A DNA stretch of 64,000 nt, from positions 64,141-128,140 of the forward strand of contig NZ_LMUQ01000012.1 in the NCBI RefSeq assembly GCF_009765865.1, written 5' to 3'. A program made the translations under genes and the position numbers. This DNA comes from Acidisoma sp. L85. GTDB lineage: Bacteria; Pseudomonadota; Alphaproteobacteria; Acetobacterales; Acetobacteraceae. The notes under the pieces are model-generated. The model was given only the letters and a program-made list of their open reading frames with translations. It had not been told where the DNA came from and searched no databases. Of this stretch, positions 43,359 through 52,831 are shown piece after piece. Each line of letters starts with the position of its first letter. The stretch's first letter is position 1.

Positions 43359-44216
43359 TCAACGCGATGCGGCGTAGGTCGTACGCAGGACACCCTCACG
43401 TTCGAGGGCGGCTGGCAGCCGGGGGCTGAGCAGCGCCGCGAGTTCGGCCTCATGCTCGTAATCCGGCATGAGGCGGTCGAGCAGCGGATCGCGCCCGGCT
43501 GCCGGATGGAAGTAGATCTCGCTGAGGCCGGGCGGCAGACGCGAGATCAGCCGCAGCACGCGAGCGGTGGTCATATGGCCACTCCAGGCGAGGCCGAAGA
43601 CATGGTCGTTGGCGACGAGCCCGGCGCGACGCGCCTGGGCGCGCAGCAGCCGCGTCCAGCCGAGCAGCGCGCGGGCGCCCGCTGTCAGTGGCGCGCCGAG
43701 TTCCGCCATCACCGCCGCCGGTTCAGCCGGGATGCGAAGCGCGCGAAGGCCATGCGCCAATCCGGTCTCGATCAATAGCCGCCCGACGAGGGGATGCATG
43801 TGCATATGTTTATGCGCGTTGGCGTGATCGAGCGTCAGGCCGCTCGCCGCGAAGGCCCGGTATTGCGCCGCGATCTCGGCGGCGAGTTGCTGCCGGGTGG
43901 CTGGACTGAAGGCATAGCGCCGGCCGAGGGCGAATTGTTCGCTGGGGAACTGCCCATAGACATCCACCAGATCGGGGATCACTTCGGGTGACAGCACCGC
44001 AGGCCCCTCGATCACGACGAGGTGCAGTCCAACGCGCAGGTCAGGCAGCCGCTTTGCGCGCCGGATTGCATCGGCGGCGGCATCTCCGGCGACCATCAGG
44101 CTGGCGGTGGAAAGGATGCCCTCGCGATGCGCCCGCTCGATGCCTTCATTGACGGCGAGGGAGAGGCCGAAATCATCGGCCGAGAAGATGGCGCGGCGGC
44201 TGTAGTCGGACGCCAT
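43359..44216 (-). CDS. hpnK: Hopanoid biosynthesis deacetylase HpnK (YdjC/ChbG fold)
   Basis: A 285-residue carbohydrate deacetylase. [17 protein letters not shown] near residue 11 holds the metal-binding Asp-Asp, [12 protein letters not shown] gives a second ligand His, and [16 protein letters not shown] near residue 125 supplies further histidines. HpnK removes the acetyl group from GlcNAc-bacteriohopanetetrol after HpnI. With HpnI and HpnJ present, the cyclitol-ether head group is expected. An unrelated small gene separates it from hpnJ. Confidence 0.9.
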   Translation of the reverse strand: MASDYSRRAIFSADDFGLSLAVNEGIERAHREGILSTASLMVAGDAAADAIRRAKRLPDLRVGLHLVVIEGPAVLSPEVIPDLVDVYGQFPSEQFALGRRYAFSPATRQQLAAEIAAQYRAFAASGLTLDHANAHKHMHMHPLVGRLLIETGLAHGLRALRIPAEPAAVMAELGAPLTAGARALLGWTRLLRAQARRAGLVANDHVFGLAWSGHMTTARVLRLISRLPPGLSEIYFHPAAGRDPLLDRLMPDYEHEAELAALLSPRLPAALEREGVLRTTYAASR

Positions 44217-44349
44217 CGGAACCACCTGCTAGGGACGGCCGGAACTCTGGATCGAATGCGGCCACGATAACATAGATGATTGAATGGCAATTGCTCAGAT
44301 CAAGTCCGAGGATGAGCGCCCAGCATCAACGTTTTTTTGGCAATTGCGC

Positions 44350-44856
44350 CTAGCGCCTCTCGTTCTTTGCTTGTGCGAACGCACCGCGATCTAGTGCGCG
44401 GTGCGTACCGCCAGGAACGGGAATTTGAACGAATCGATTGGTGCTAATCCGATCTACTTGTCCCGGCCGCTTTTGGGCCCGCGGCGGAACTAGGTTAACT
44501 TCCTCGTCCCAGGCAACCAATTTGTCGTATTCGACACGGATCTCCTTCCACATCTTGGTCAACGAGAGGTTCGGACCGAGGCGCAGCAGAAGGCCATATT
44601 TCACGTCGCGCCCTAGGACGCCTATAGGCGCGTCGACCAGTCTGCGCTGCTGTTCAATCAGTTTTTTCCGTTCAGACGGCGGCAAAGCCTGGAAATTCAA
44701 CTTCTTCCGGAACTCCCCCGTATTGATAAACACGTGAGTATTGCCGGGGCCAGGATGGTTGACGAACTCATGTGTTCCGACCTGCGTAAAACCACCCGGC
44801 TTCGGCGCGTCATTCATATGGGCCAAGCGTGGCAGACCATTAATTGTAGCAGCCAT
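44350..44856 (-). CDS. Hypothetical protein inserted between hpnJ and hpnK
   Basis: A 168-residue, Lys/Arg-rich soluble protein of no family I recognise. GGGAG sits 8 bases before the ATG. The first 50 residues are Gly/Pro/Asn-rich (PGPGNTHVFINTGEF). A charged helix follows (PPSERKKLIEQQRRL), then a segment YGLLLRLGPNLSLTKMWKEI, and a basic tail. Its base composition is clearly more AT-rich than hpnJ and hpnK on either side, and known hpnJ-hpnK pairs do not need it, so it looks acquired. It resembles in style, not in sequence, the small genes between hpnG and shc. Confidence 0.62.
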   Translation of the reverse strand: MAATINGLPRLAHMNDAPKPGGFTQVGTHEFVNHPGPGNTHVFINTGEFRKKLNFQALPPSERKKLIEQQRRLVDAPIGVLGRDVKYGLLLRLGPNLSLTKMWKEIRVEYDKLVAWDEEVNLVPPRAQKRPGQVDRISTNRFVQIPVPGGTHRALDRGAFAQAKNERR

Positions 44857-44929
44857 GTCCCAGCTCCCGACTTGAGGGTGCAGAAGTAAACCTGCGCCCT
44901 TAAGCTGGGATGAACTTCAGGCGCCCTCA

Positions 44930-46360
44930 TCAAGCCGCGATCTTGTTCCGCTCGCGTAGGAACTGGAAGAACTCGACGCCCTCGCGCAACCGGCGGACCA
45001 TCATCTGCGGGCTGACCACCATCTCGCCCACGATCGAGGCGATCTTCGGCGCGCGGAAATAGAACTTCTTGTAGAAGGTCTCGACGTTGTCGAAGATCTC
45101 GGTGTGATTGAGATCCGGATAGCTCAGCGGCGCGATCTGAATTCCTGTCTCGTCGATCAACTCGGCATGTCTCACATCCAGCCAGCCATTCTCCAGCGCC
45201 TGCTTGTAGAGCGCGGTGCCGGGATAGGGCGCCGCGAGCGACACCTGGATGGTATGCGGATTGATCTTGGTCGCGAAACGGATGGTCTCCTGGATCGTCT
45301 CCTTGGTCTCCCCGGGCAGGCCGAGAATAAAGGTGCCGTGAATCTTGATGCCTAGCTCGTGGCAGTCCTTCGTGAACTGCTCGGCAACCTCGATCCGCAT
45401 GCCCTTCTTGATGTTGTAGAGGATCTGCTGGTTGCCGCTCTCATACCCGACCAGTAGCAGCCGCAACCCATTGTCTTTGAGAATCTTCAGCGTCGAGCGC
45501 GGAACATTTGCTTTCGCATTGCATGACCAGGTGACACCGAGCTTGCCCAATTCGCGCGCGATAGCCTCAGCACGCGGCAGGTTATCGGTGAAGGTATCGT
45601 CGTCGAAGAAGAACTCGCGCACCTGCGGGAAATAGGCCTTCGCGAGCTTGATCTCTTCCGCGACATGCTCCGGGCTGCGCACGCGGTAGCGATGGCCACC
45701 CACCGTCTGCGGCCACAGACAGAAGGTACAGCGGGATTTACAGCCGCGCCCGGTGTACAGCGACACATAGGGGTGCATCAGATAGCCGATGAAGTAATCC
45801 TCGATCTTGAGGTCGCGCTTATACACATCGGTCACGAAGGGGAGCTGGTCCATATCCTCCAGCACCGCCCGGTCCTTGTTATGCACGATCAGGCCATTGC
45901 GGTCGCGATAGGAAATCCCGTCGACCGCGGCAAAGTCCCGCCCCTCGGCGATCTCCTGGATCGTGAAGTCGAACTCGTTGCGCGCAACGAAATCGATCGG
46001 CGCGCCAGCCGCCAGGCTCTCGGCCGGCTGCACGGCGACCTTGGCCCCGACGAAGCCGATCTTCACCGAGGGATTCGCATCCTTCAGCTGCTGCGCCACT
46101 TTCACGTCGCTCGCGAAAGACGGTGTCGAGGTATGGATGACGACGAGGTCCCTGCCCTTCACATCCGCGAGGACCGGCGCCATGCCCATCCGCGCCGGCG
46201 GCGCGTCGATGAGGCGGCTGCCCGGCACCATGGCGGCGGGCTGCGCCAGCCAGGTCGGATACCAGAAGGACTTGATCTCGCGCTTGGCCTGATAGCGCGA
46301 CCCGGCGCCGCCATCGAATCCATCGAAGGAGGGCGGCTGCAAGAACAATGTCTTCATCAT
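44930..46360 (-). CDS. hpnJ: Hopanoid radical SAM protein HpnJ (B12-binding)
   Basis: A 476-residue enzyme. The N-terminal B12-binding-like domain covers about residues 1-150, and the radical SAM cluster cysteines are C207, C211 and C214 (GRGCKSRCTFC). FFDDDTFTDN and GYESGNQQILYNIKKGM follow in the TIM-barrel region. HpnJ contracts the sugar on bacteriohopanetetrol to the cyclitol ether. Its start overlaps the hpnI stop (ATGA), so the genes are coupled. Confidence 0.95.
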   Translation of the reverse strand: MMKTLFLQPPSFDGFDGGAGSRYQAKREIKSFWYPTWLAQPAAMVPGSRLIDAPPARMGMAPVLADVKGRDLVVIHTSTPSFASDVKVAQQLKDANPSVKIGFVGAKVAVQPAESLAAGAPIDFVARNEFDFTIQEIAEGRDFAAVDGISYRDRNGLIVHNKDRAVLEDMDQLPFVTDVYKRDLKIEDYFIGYLMHPYVSLYTGRGCKSRCTFCLWPQTVGGHRYRVRSPEHVAEEIKLAKAYFPQVREFFFDDDTFTDNLPRAEAIARELGKLGVTWSCNAKANVPRSTLKILKDNGLRLLLVGYESGNQQILYNIKKGMRIEVAEQFTKDCHELGIKIHGTFILGLPGETKETIQETIRFATKINPHTIQVSLAAPYPGTALYKQALENGWLDVRHAELIDETGIQIAPLSYPDLNHTEIFDNVETFYKKFYFRAPKIASIVGEMVVSPQMMVRRLREGVEFFQFLRERNKIAA

Positions 46361-47562
46361 GAGTGACTTATACCTCGTGGGAGCGGCGTTGTCCCGCTTC
46401 GTCTCAACTTCAATTTCCACCGCCGCGGGCGCGACCCGACACGGCGCAGATCATCTCCGGCCACGGCCTGCATGGTGGTGCCCCGCCAGACAACCTGGTT
46501 GCCGAGATAGGCCGCTATGACGATGCCAACCGAGAGCATTTCGCGCAGCGGCAGCAGCCAGAGCGGGAAACCGTTTTGCCGAAGCCTCACACTCAGGGCT
46601 CGGGCCGCGGTTGCACGCAGCAGCCAGACCACAACCAAAAACACCCAGGCCCATAGCCGGGGTCCAGCGACCGCCAGCGTTACCAGCGACCAGAACAAAG
46701 GGTATTGCAGCAAGGAGGTGGCATAGAATACTGGCGCCAGCGAACGGATGGTGCGCGCCCAGCGCAACTCATGCCGCAGCAGGGCGCGCAGACTACTCTC
46801 CGCCACGGTGGTCATAACGATGATCGGGGCGAGTGCCACCTGAAGGCCAAGACCATGGGCAAGGCGGCCTAGCGCGGCGTCATCGGCCAAGTGAGGCAGT
46901 AGCGCCAGCAGGCCACCGATCCGCGCGAGAGTCGTGCGCCGCAGGGCAAGCGCCGCGCCCAGGCAATCCTCGCGGCCGAGCATGTGGCCGGCAAGCACAC
47001 CCGGCAGAAACACATGGTTGATATGAGCGGCGCCGAGCCGTGCGGGCAGGCCTGGGACACCGGCAACCCCCGTATACAGCGCGGTAACAACGCCAACCTC
47101 CGGGTCGATGAGGCCCGCGATCATACAATCGATGAAGGTCGGCGACACATGAACATCGGAATCCGAGAGGATCAGAAGGTCATGCCGCGCCTGCGGCAGC
47201 ATATTGATGAGGTTGGCGATCTTGCCGTTGCCGCCATGCGGGGTCGAATCGATTACCAGGGCGACATCCCGCTCAGGGAAAAGCCGCCGCAACCGCTCCA
47301 CCACGGCGATTGCCGGGTCCGTGCTGTCCTGCACGCCGAAGACGAGCTGATAGTTGGGATAGGCCAGCGTGAAGAATGAGGCGAGCGCCGCCTCCAGCAG
47401 CGGCTCGTCGCCCTTCAGCGGCTTGAGGATCGAGACCGGAGGTTGTTCCCCGGGCGGCATGGCCGCCCCGCCAAAGAACCGGTGCAGGCCGGCAACGCCC
47501 ATCCCAGCCTGGACTAGGCCGATGCAGGCGAAAGCGGCGGTCGCATCGGCGAGCAGGGGCAA
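46357..47562 (-). CDS. hpnI: Hopanoid glycosyltransferase HpnI
   Basis: A 401-residue membrane GT2 enzyme. An N-terminal hydrophobic segment leads to VSILKPLKGDEPLLEAAL, the GT-A motif region with LLILSDSDVHVSP, and LRHELRWARTIR (a Q/RxxRW-like motif). C-terminal transmembrane helices follow. HpnI adds N-acetylglucosamine to bacteriohopanetetrol. The start is taken as TTG at 47562, four bases after the hpnM stop, because no ATG fits. That start is the weakest part of the call. Confidence 0.9.
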   Translation of the reverse strand: MPLLADATAAFACIGLVQAGMGVAGLHRFFGGAAMPPGEQPPVSILKPLKGDEPLLEAALASFFTLAYPNYQLVFGVQDSTDPAIAVVERLRRLFPERDVALVIDSTPHGGNGKIANLINMLPQARHDLLILSDSDVHVSPTFIDCMIAGLIDPEVGVVTALYTGVAGVPGLPARLGAAHINHVFLPGVLAGHMLGREDCLGAALALRRTTLARIGGLLALLPHLADDAALGRLAHGLGLQVALAPIIVMTTVAESSLRALLRHELRWARTIRSLAPVFYATSLLQYPLFWSLVTLAVAGPRLWAWVFLVVVWLLRATAARALSVRLRQNGFPLWLLPLREMLSVGIVIAAYLGNQVVWRGTTMQAVAGDDLRRVGSRPRRWKLKLRRSGTTPLPRGISHS

Positions 47563-47566
47563 GTGA

Positions 47567-48199
47567 TCAGGCGTTCATCGAGCCGTCCGACAGGACGGAG
47601 ACCTTCTGGTCCAGGCTGCCGATAAGGCGGCTGGCATCACCCTGCGATAGCTGTGAGGCGAAGTCCGACCTTTGGACCGCGACTCGGCTAATCGTTCCAT
47701 CGAGCAGGATGTCGCGCACTCTCCAACCCATCGGCGTCTCGTGCATGACATAATCCATACGAAGCGCGTCACCCTGCGGCTTGTCCAGGGTAGTGCTGAT
47801 GACACGATCCGCGCCAACCGTCCGGATCGTCGGCGAAATCAGGAAGGTCTGTCCGTCGTAGGATTTGAAGTTCGACACGTAGGTCGCGATGATGAAACTG
47901 CGGAAGGCCTGCAGCAATTTCCTCTGCTGCGCCGCTGGCAGTCCATTCCAGTACGATCCGACCGATACTCGTAGCACGTCCTCCAGATCGAAGGCCTGAT
48001 CCACGGCTGGCGCCAGCATGTTGTAGCGCTGGGGAAAGGGCGTTTGCTTTCCTAAACGCATGACGGCGAGCAAAGCATTGCCGAGCGTGCCGATCGGCGC
48101 GGTGAGCGCCCCGTCGGCCTGGGCGAAAGCGGGCGACGCGGAAAAAACGGCGGCAGCGACCAGGGCCTGTCCGAGAAAATTTCGACGACTGCGAGTCAT
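47567..48199 (-). CDS. hpnM: Hopanoid-associated MlaC-like protein HpnM
   Basis: A 210-residue periplasmic protein with a twin-arginine-like signal (TRSRRNFLGQALVAAAV, cut near PAFAQA) and an MlaC/Tgt2 fold. Family blocks are AFDLEDVLRVSVGSYWNGL, FRSFIIATYVSNFKSYDGQ and GWRVRDILLDGTISRV. Such proteins carry lipids, and HpnM works with the RND protein HpnN in hopanoid transport. hpnN is not in this window. It is first gene of hpnM-I-J. Confidence 0.9.
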   Translation of the reverse strand: MTRSRRNFLGQALVAAAVFSASPAFAQADGALTAPIGTLGNALLAVMRLGKQTPFPQRYNMLAPAVDQAFDLEDVLRVSVGSYWNGLPAAQQRKLLQAFRSFIIATYVSNFKSYDGQTFLISPTIRTVGADRVISTTLDKPQGDALRMDYVMHETPMGWRVRDILLDGTISRVAVQRSDFASQLSQGDASRLIGSLDQKVSVLSDGSMNA

Positions 48200-48507
48200 T
48201 GTCTATTCGGCTCTTTGAGCCGTCTCCCTCATAAGCGCGTCGTCGGCACGGACGAGCAACACCGGGCATTGCGCCGGATGTGGCACGGAAGCGGTTTGTA
48301 ACAAGCGGCGACCTGAAGGCAAGCCTGTCACGCCGGGGGCGTGACACTTAGGCCACTAGTGTGGTCTTGCGGCCACGCAATGCAGGGCTCCATGGGGTGC
48401 GGTGCAGCAAGTGGTTGCCGCATCTTCCAAAAATGGCCTATCTCACCCTGGCGCGTCCCCGTGGCTTTCTAGCGCCCCGGACGCCCGATCGGAGAAGACG
48501 AAAGAGA
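48200..48507. other. Divergent intergenic region hpnM/ispH
   Basis: A 308-base gap between divergently transcribed hpnM and ispH. It must hold both promoters, but no hexamer pair stands out. The near-palindrome CCACTAGTGTGG lies around 48353. No RNA gene is recognised. Confidence 0.4.
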
Positions 48508-49437
48508 ATGCGTGTCCTCCTGGCTCAGCCCCGCGGCTTCTGCGCGGGCGTCGTCCGCGCGATCGATATCGTGGAGCGGGCGCTCATCAAATACGGTCCG
48601 CCGATCTATGTGCGGCACGAAATCGTCCATAACCGCCATGTGGTCGAGGATCTGCGCCAGCGTGGCGCGGTCTTCGTCGATGAGCTCGACGAGGTGCCGG
48701 AAGGCGCCATCACCGTGTTCAGCGCCCATGGCGTCGCCAAGAAGGTGCAGGACTCGGCGGCGGCACTCGGGCTGCCGGTGATCGACGCCACCTGCCCGCT
48801 CGTCGCCAAGGTCCATGCCGAGGGCCGCCGCTATGCCGCGCAGGATCGCGAGATCGTCCTCATCGGGCATGCCGGCCATGCCGAGGTCGAGGGCACGATC
48901 GGGCAAATCCCCGCCAAGGTGCATCTCGTCCAGACCGCCGAGGATGTCGGCAAGCTCGAAGTCGCGGACGAGAACAAGCTCGCCTATGTGACCCAGACGA
49001 CCCTCTCGGTGGACGACACGCGCGGCATCATCCAGGCGCTGAAGGACCGCTTTCCCACCGTCCAGGGTCCCGATGTGCGGGACATCTGCTATGCGACCCA
49101 GAATCGCCAGCAGGCGGTGCGCGACCTAGCGAAGTCGGTCGAGGTCATATTGGTGGTGGGATCTCGCAATAGTTCGAACTCGAATCGGCTCAAGGAGCTT
49201 GGCGAGGAACTCGGCTGCACGTCATATCTTATCGATGATGCGGACGGGCTGCGGCCGGAATGGTTCGAGGGCGTCCAGACGGTTGGCCTGACCGCGGGGG
49301 CCTCGGCGCCTGAGATACTGGTGCAGGGCGTTTTGGACGGGTTGCGTCGCTTCGATGAGGTCAGCGTGGGCCTGTTGAGCGGCGTGCCGGAGGATGTGCG
49401 TTTCCGCTTGCCGCCTGAGGTTGCGGATGTGGCATGA
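48508..49437 (+). CDS. ispH: 4-hydroxy-3-methylbut-2-enyl diphosphate reductase
   Basis: A 309-residue 4Fe-4S enzyme giving IPP and DMAPP in the MEP pathway. Cluster cysteines are C12 (GFCAGV), C96 (DATCPLV) and C194 ([10 protein letters not shown]). [15 protein letters not shown] and [13 protein letters not shown] are substrate-site blocks. ATG 48508 follows AAAGAG. The frame runs open 49 codons further upstream, but without family similarity. Its place next to hpnH ties isoprenoid supply to hopanoid synthesis. Confidence 0.97.
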   Translation: MRVLLAQPRGFCAGVVRAIDIVERALIKYGPPIYVRHEIVHNRHVVEDLRQRGAVFVDELDEVPEGAITVFSAHGVAKKVQDSAAALGLPVIDATCPLVAKVHAEGRRYAAQDREIVLIGHAGHAEVEGTIGQIPAKVHLVQTAEDVGKLEVADENKLAYVTQTTLSVDDTRGIIQALKDRFPTVQGPDVRDICYATQNRQQAVRDLAKSVEVILVVGSRNSSNSNRLKELGEELGCTSYLIDDADGLRPEWFEGVQTVGLTAGASAPEILVQGVLDGLRRFDEVSVGLLSGVPEDVRFRLPPEVADVA

Positions 49438-49448
49438 GTGTTATTTCC

Positions 49449-49476
49449 TTGAACTAGCTGCGTTTTTCCGTAAATT
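49449..49476 (+). promoter_or_regulatory. Putative promoter of hpnH
   Basis: TTGAAC (49449-49454), a 16-base spacer and TAAATT (49471-49476) lie 80 bases before the hpnH ATG in the ispH-hpnH gap. Confidence 0.42.
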
Positions 49477-49555
49477 CCACGCCTAGTTGAGCGGCCCGCG
49501 GCTTTGCCGTGACGTCGTGCCGTTCATTCGAGCCAGCCGAGGAGCTCACACGCCT

Positions 49556-50731
49556 ATGGGTGTTCCGCTAAACCAGGCCGTGAAGGTCGGTAGCTATGTC
49601 ATCAAGCAGCATCTTTCGGGGCGCAAACGCTATCCGCTTGTGCTGATGCTGGAGCCCTTGTTCCGCTGCAACCTCGCCTGTAACGGCTGCGGCAAGATCG
49701 ACTACCCGTCCGATATCCTCAATCAGCGCCTGACGGTCGATGAATGCCTGGAAGCCGCCGACGAGTGCGGCGCCCCTGTCATCGCCATCGCGGGCGGCGA
49801 GCCGCTGCTCCACCGCGAGATGCCGGAAATCGTCGAGAAGCTGCTCGCCAAGGGTAAGTTCATCTACCTTTGCACGAACGCGCTGCTGCTCGAGAAGAAG
49901 ATGGAGCTGTACAAGCCCCATAAGAATTTTGCCTGGGACATCCATCTGGATGGCGATCAGGAGATGCACGACAAGTCGGTCTGCCAGGACGGCGTGTATG
50001 ACATCGCCGCCAGGGCCATCAAGAAGGCCAAGGACGCCGGCTTCCGGCTCTGCATCAACACCACGCTGTTCGATGGCGCCGAGCCGGAGCGGGTCGCGCG
50101 CTTCATGGACGACGCCATGGCGCTGGGCATCGATGGCGTCATGATCTCCCCGGGCTATGCCTATGAGCGGGCGCCTGACCAGGCGCATTTCCTGAACCGG
50201 CAGAAGACGAAGGAGCTGTTCCGCGGCATTTTCCGCGCCGGCAAGGGCAAGAAGTGGAAGTTCAACCAGTCGGCGCTGTTCCTCGACTTCCTCGCCGGCA
50301 ATCAGGAGTTTACCTGCACGCCATGGGGCAAGCCGACTCGCAACGTCTTCGGCTGGCAGCGCCCCTGCTATCTGCTCGGTGAGGGTTACGCCAAGACCTA
50401 CAACGAGCTGATGGAAACGACGGACTGGGACAGCTACGGTACCGGCAATTACGAGAAATGCGCCGACTGCATGGTGCATTCCGGCTACGAGTCGACCGCC
50501 GTGGTCGCCGCCGTGCACAATCCGATCGCCTACATCAAGACCTCCATCTTCGGCCCAAAAACTGAGGGCGCCATGGCGAGGGAGATCCCGCTGGAGGGCC
50601 AGCGCCCGGCGCAATACGTCTTCGGCAAGCATGTCGAAGACAAAATGGCGAGCATCAAGGCGAGCAAGGCAGGCCGGGTCCGGGTGACACGCAGCTCCTC
50701 CTCGGCTGAGGTCGCGGGTACTGCTGACTGA
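49556..50731 (+). CDS. hpnH: Adenosylhopane synthase HpnH (radical SAM)
   Basis: A 391-residue radical SAM enzyme that joins a 5'-deoxyadenosyl group to diploptene. The cluster cysteines are C38, C42 and C45 (RCNLACNGC). AIAGGEPLLHREM is the SAM-binding GGE motif, and GVMISPGYAYERAPDQ and CTPWGKPTRNVFGWQRPCYLL are family blocks. ATG 49556 is taken as start. A TTG 69 bases upstream would add an unconserved tail. It converges on hpnG, whose product acts next in the pathway. Confidence 0.96.
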   Translation: MGVPLNQAVKVGSYVIKQHLSGRKRYPLVLMLEPLFRCNLACNGCGKIDYPSDILNQRLTVDECLEAADECGAPVIAIAGGEPLLHREMPEIVEKLLAKGKFIYLCTNALLLEKKMELYKPHKNFAWDIHLDGDQEMHDKSVCQDGVYDIAARAIKKAKDAGFRLCINTTLFDGAEPERVARFMDDAMALGIDGVMISPGYAYERAPDQAHFLNRQKTKELFRGIFRAGKGKKWKFNQSALFLDFLAGNQEFTCTPWGKPTRNVFGWQRPCYLLGEGYAKTYNELMETTDWDSYGTGNYEKCADCMVHSGYESTAVVAAVHNPIAYIKTSIFGPKTEGAMAREIPLEGQRPAQYVFGKHVEDKMASIKASKAGRVRVTRSSSSAEVAGTAD

Positions 50732-50743
50732 GCGGATGCCTGA

Positions 50744-50772
50744 GGGGCGAGGCCATTTCGGCGCCTCGCTCC
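50744..50772. terminator. Hairpin between convergent hpnH and hpnG
   Basis: A 10-bp stem with one G-T pair (arms 50744-50753 and 50763-50772) and a 9-base loop sits in the 64-base convergent gap. No T-run on either strand. Confidence 0.45.
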
Positions 50773-50795
50773 TGATGCCGACAGGCGCTTTTGGC

Positions 50796-51440
50796 CTAGC
50801 GTCCTAGCGCGGCCAGTCCTGGCGCCGCTTTAAGCAGCGCGGACCGTGCGCGAGCAGCATCTCTCCCGAGCGCGATAAGCCCAAAGATCTGCGCCGGATC
50901 GCGGAGCAAAGCCGCAACGAGCTTGAACGGGGCGATGCGCCCCGCCGAGTCCAACCCCTCCATGGCTGCTCTCGGCAGGTTCCGGTCTGCTCCGTCACAG
51001 ATGGCGCGGAGGACCGCGAAGGGTATTCCCGCCTCGGTGGCGAGTTCGGCGACAGCGCCGCTCTCCAAATCCACCGCCGCCGCGCCGGACTCGGCATAGA
51101 GGCGAGCCTTTTCGCGGGCGGTCGCCACGATGGCGTCCCCTGCGAGCAACAGCGGGACGCTCCGGACGCCGAGACGCCGCACGAGCGCCGCGTCGCAAGG
51201 GAATAGCCGCCCGCCCGACAACACTGTCTCGGCCGCCAAAAGATCACCAGGCGTGAGCGCGGGATCCAAGCCACCAGCAAGACCAAAGCTGACGAGGCTT
51301 CGCGCGCCTTCTTGCAGCAGCTGCTCCGCCGCTACGCGCGCGCCTTGGGGTGTGCCACCGCCAATCGCGATCGACAGCCCGGACCGCCGGGCGATCCGCG
51401 CCTCGCTAGCCATGCCGACAATGAGCGCGCAGTGAATCAC
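50796..51440 (-). CDS. hpnG: Hopanoid nucleoside phosphorylase HpnG
   Basis: A 214-residue phosphorylase/MTAN-like protein that removes adenine from adenosylhopane to give ribosylhopane phosphate. SFGLAGGLDPALTPGDLL near residues 51-68 is the ligand-binding Gly-rich loop, and AVDLESGAVAELATEAGIPFA near residue 121 has the catalytic Glu and the family Asp. It is shorter than purine phosphorylases, as usual for HpnG. It converges on hpnH. Upstream lie the unrecognised small genes rather than shc directly. Confidence 0.9.
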   Translation of the reverse strand: MIHCALIVGMASEARIARRSGLSIAIGGGTPQGARVAAEQLLQEGARSLVSFGLAGGLDPALTPGDLLAAETVLSGGRLFPCDAALVRRLGVRSVPLLLAGDAIVATAREKARLYAESGAAAVDLESGAVAELATEAGIPFAVLRAICDGADRNLPRAAMEGLDSAGRIAPFKLVAALLRDPAQIFGLIALGRDAARARSALLKAAPGLAALGR

Positions 51441-51511
51441 ACGGTCAGACTAACCCAGCGGGCGTCCGGCGTCTCGAATATCCGAAAAAGATCTCTCGGG
51501 CGCGGATTTGT

Positions 51512-51916
51512 TCAGGCTAGCCCGACAGAAGCCGCAATCTCGTGAGCGACATTCTTGACTCTCTCGACACCTTTTCTCGCACGCTTGAGGTCGCCTTCCA
51601 GAACGTTTTTGTTGAGTGCACATCTCCCCAAGTGTATTAGCGCCTTTGTCTTCGGCAAGAATACAGCGAGATCTTCAAGAATTTCCAACGAAAACTCAAC
51701 CTGCTGCCGGAGACTCTCGGTCTCATCATGGGTAGGATCGTGTGGAACTGCTCGTACATACGGATCCGCGTTCCGCACATTCGTACGGACCTCGTTGCCC
51801 TGCTTTTGGTTGGCACGAGCAAGAGGTCGCATCTGCTCGCGCACGTTAAAGCGCTGCGTAGTTCCCGTGCTTGGACTTTCGACCGCCGGGCGACCACTCA
51901 CCTTTGAAACGCCCAT
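51512..51916 (-). CDS. Small hypothetical protein 1 in the hpnG-shc islet
   Basis: A 134-residue protein starting MGVSKVSGRPAVESPSTG. GGAGG lies 6 bases before the ATG, the best ribosome-binding site in this islet. Residues 1-60 are polar and probably disordered. Residues 65-130 are predicted helical with heptad-like spacing (VEFSLEILEDLAVFLPKTKAL, then RARKGVERVKNVAHEI). No signal peptide, no membrane segment, no family recognised. The frame stays open upstream without coding character. Confidence 0.62.
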   Translation of the reverse strand: MGVSKVSGRPAVESPSTGTTQRFNVREQMRPLARANQKQGNEVRTNVRNADPYVRAVPHDPTHDETESLRQQVEFSLEILEDLAVFLPKTKALIHLGRCALNKNVLEGDLKRARKGVERVKNVAHEIAASVGLA

Positions 51917-52331
51917 CACGAGCCTCCAATGTTCACATTTCGGAAAACTCATGATACGAAATAATAATGAAAATTTGACGATTATTCTGAGCAGACTTGG
52001 CGCCCCGCCAGGCCATTCCATCCAGGTTAAAGTCTTTGCAGCGGACGCCAAAACCTCAGCGCACGGCGAGTCTTTTCGCGAGGAATCGCAACACTGGCAT
52101 TCGCCGCGAATGACAGCTGGATGCATCTCAACAGACGTCACGCAACGGCATGCGCGCTCCTCGTGTGTCGCTGCGAGTTCCAATAATTGCCCGGATCACC
52201 AAATGATCCGGGTCTCCCTTAGAACGCAGACAACGAGAGCACGGCGGCTCACTCGACTAAACCGGCCTCCCCGACCGCGCCCCGCTCATCTGCTAGCGCT
52301 CCGCGGAGGATCCGCGCTTCGCCAAACGCTA
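51917..52331. other. Gene-poor gap in the hpnG-shc islet
   Basis: A 415-base stretch with no gene I can support. It contains an AT-rich patch near 51950-51980 that may hold the promoter of hypothetical 1, and the hairpin described separately at 52190-52212. Confidence 0.5.
52190..52212 (-). terminator. Hairpin downstream of small hypothetical protein 2
   Basis: CCCGGATCA and TGATCCGGG form a perfect 9-bp stem with a 5-base loop, 120 bases after the stop of the 111-residue gene on the minus strand. The sequence after it on that strand is AT-rich (CAATTATT) but not a T-run. Confidence 0.4.
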
Positions 52332-52667
52332 CTATCGATGGACGGGCAACAAAATGGGGCCAAGAAAGTCGCCGATTGCTGTCTTCAAGCCCGAGGAAAA
52401 CCGGCGCGGCAACAAAGGTGGAGAGCCGCTTTTCGCATATTTGTGCATCGCCGATGCAACGGCTTTGAAATGGGGCCTGCGCTCAGGATCGACATCAAGG
52501 GCCAACGTGGTATACGAGTTCCGCCGCTGAAGCGACGGTGTCAGGCTAGGTGTCCGGGGAGACAGTGACTCTCGTGCTTTTGCTGGCTTCGGCTGGAAGT
52601 CGTGTGGCACTGTCTGGTAACGCCCTTGCTCGACCGCGCAGTTCCATACCCCGTCGATAGATCCCAT
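52332..52667 (-). CDS. Small hypothetical protein 2 in the hpnG-shc islet
   Basis: A 111-residue protein starting MGSIDGVWNCAVEQG. AAGGA lies 8 bases before the ATG at 52667. Ser/Pro/Arg-rich residues 28-55 (SLSPRTPSLTPSLQRR) precede a short helical part (HFKAVASAMHKYAKSG). The protein ends with a hydrophobic, Pro-containing segment (FLGPILLPVHR). No family is recognised. Coding status rests on the ribosome-binding site and the neighbours' pattern. Confidence 0.48.
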   Translation of the reverse strand: MGSIDGVWNCAVEQGRYQTVPHDFQPKPAKARESLSPRTPSLTPSLQRRNSYTTLALDVDPERRPHFKAVASAMHKYAKSGSPPLLPRRFSSGLKTAIGDFLGPILLPVHR

Positions 52668-52831
52668 GACCAAATCCTTATGAGTTACAGGCCAAAGCGA
52701 AGTCTGTCGAAGAACGCTCAGTATTGAGTGCTATTGTGTTAACATTTGGTTTCTTTGAGCCTACGCAAAGAGCGGCGTTGAACCAAAAGCAACCTTACGG
52801 CGCCAAAGAACTTCGCTAGAACACAAGGCAT

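Noticed and set aside
51555-52568. Long plus-strand open frame (337 codons)
   Set aside because: It runs antisense to small genes with ribosome-binding sites, its composition is Ser/Arg/Cys-biased without domain character, and it has no start signal.
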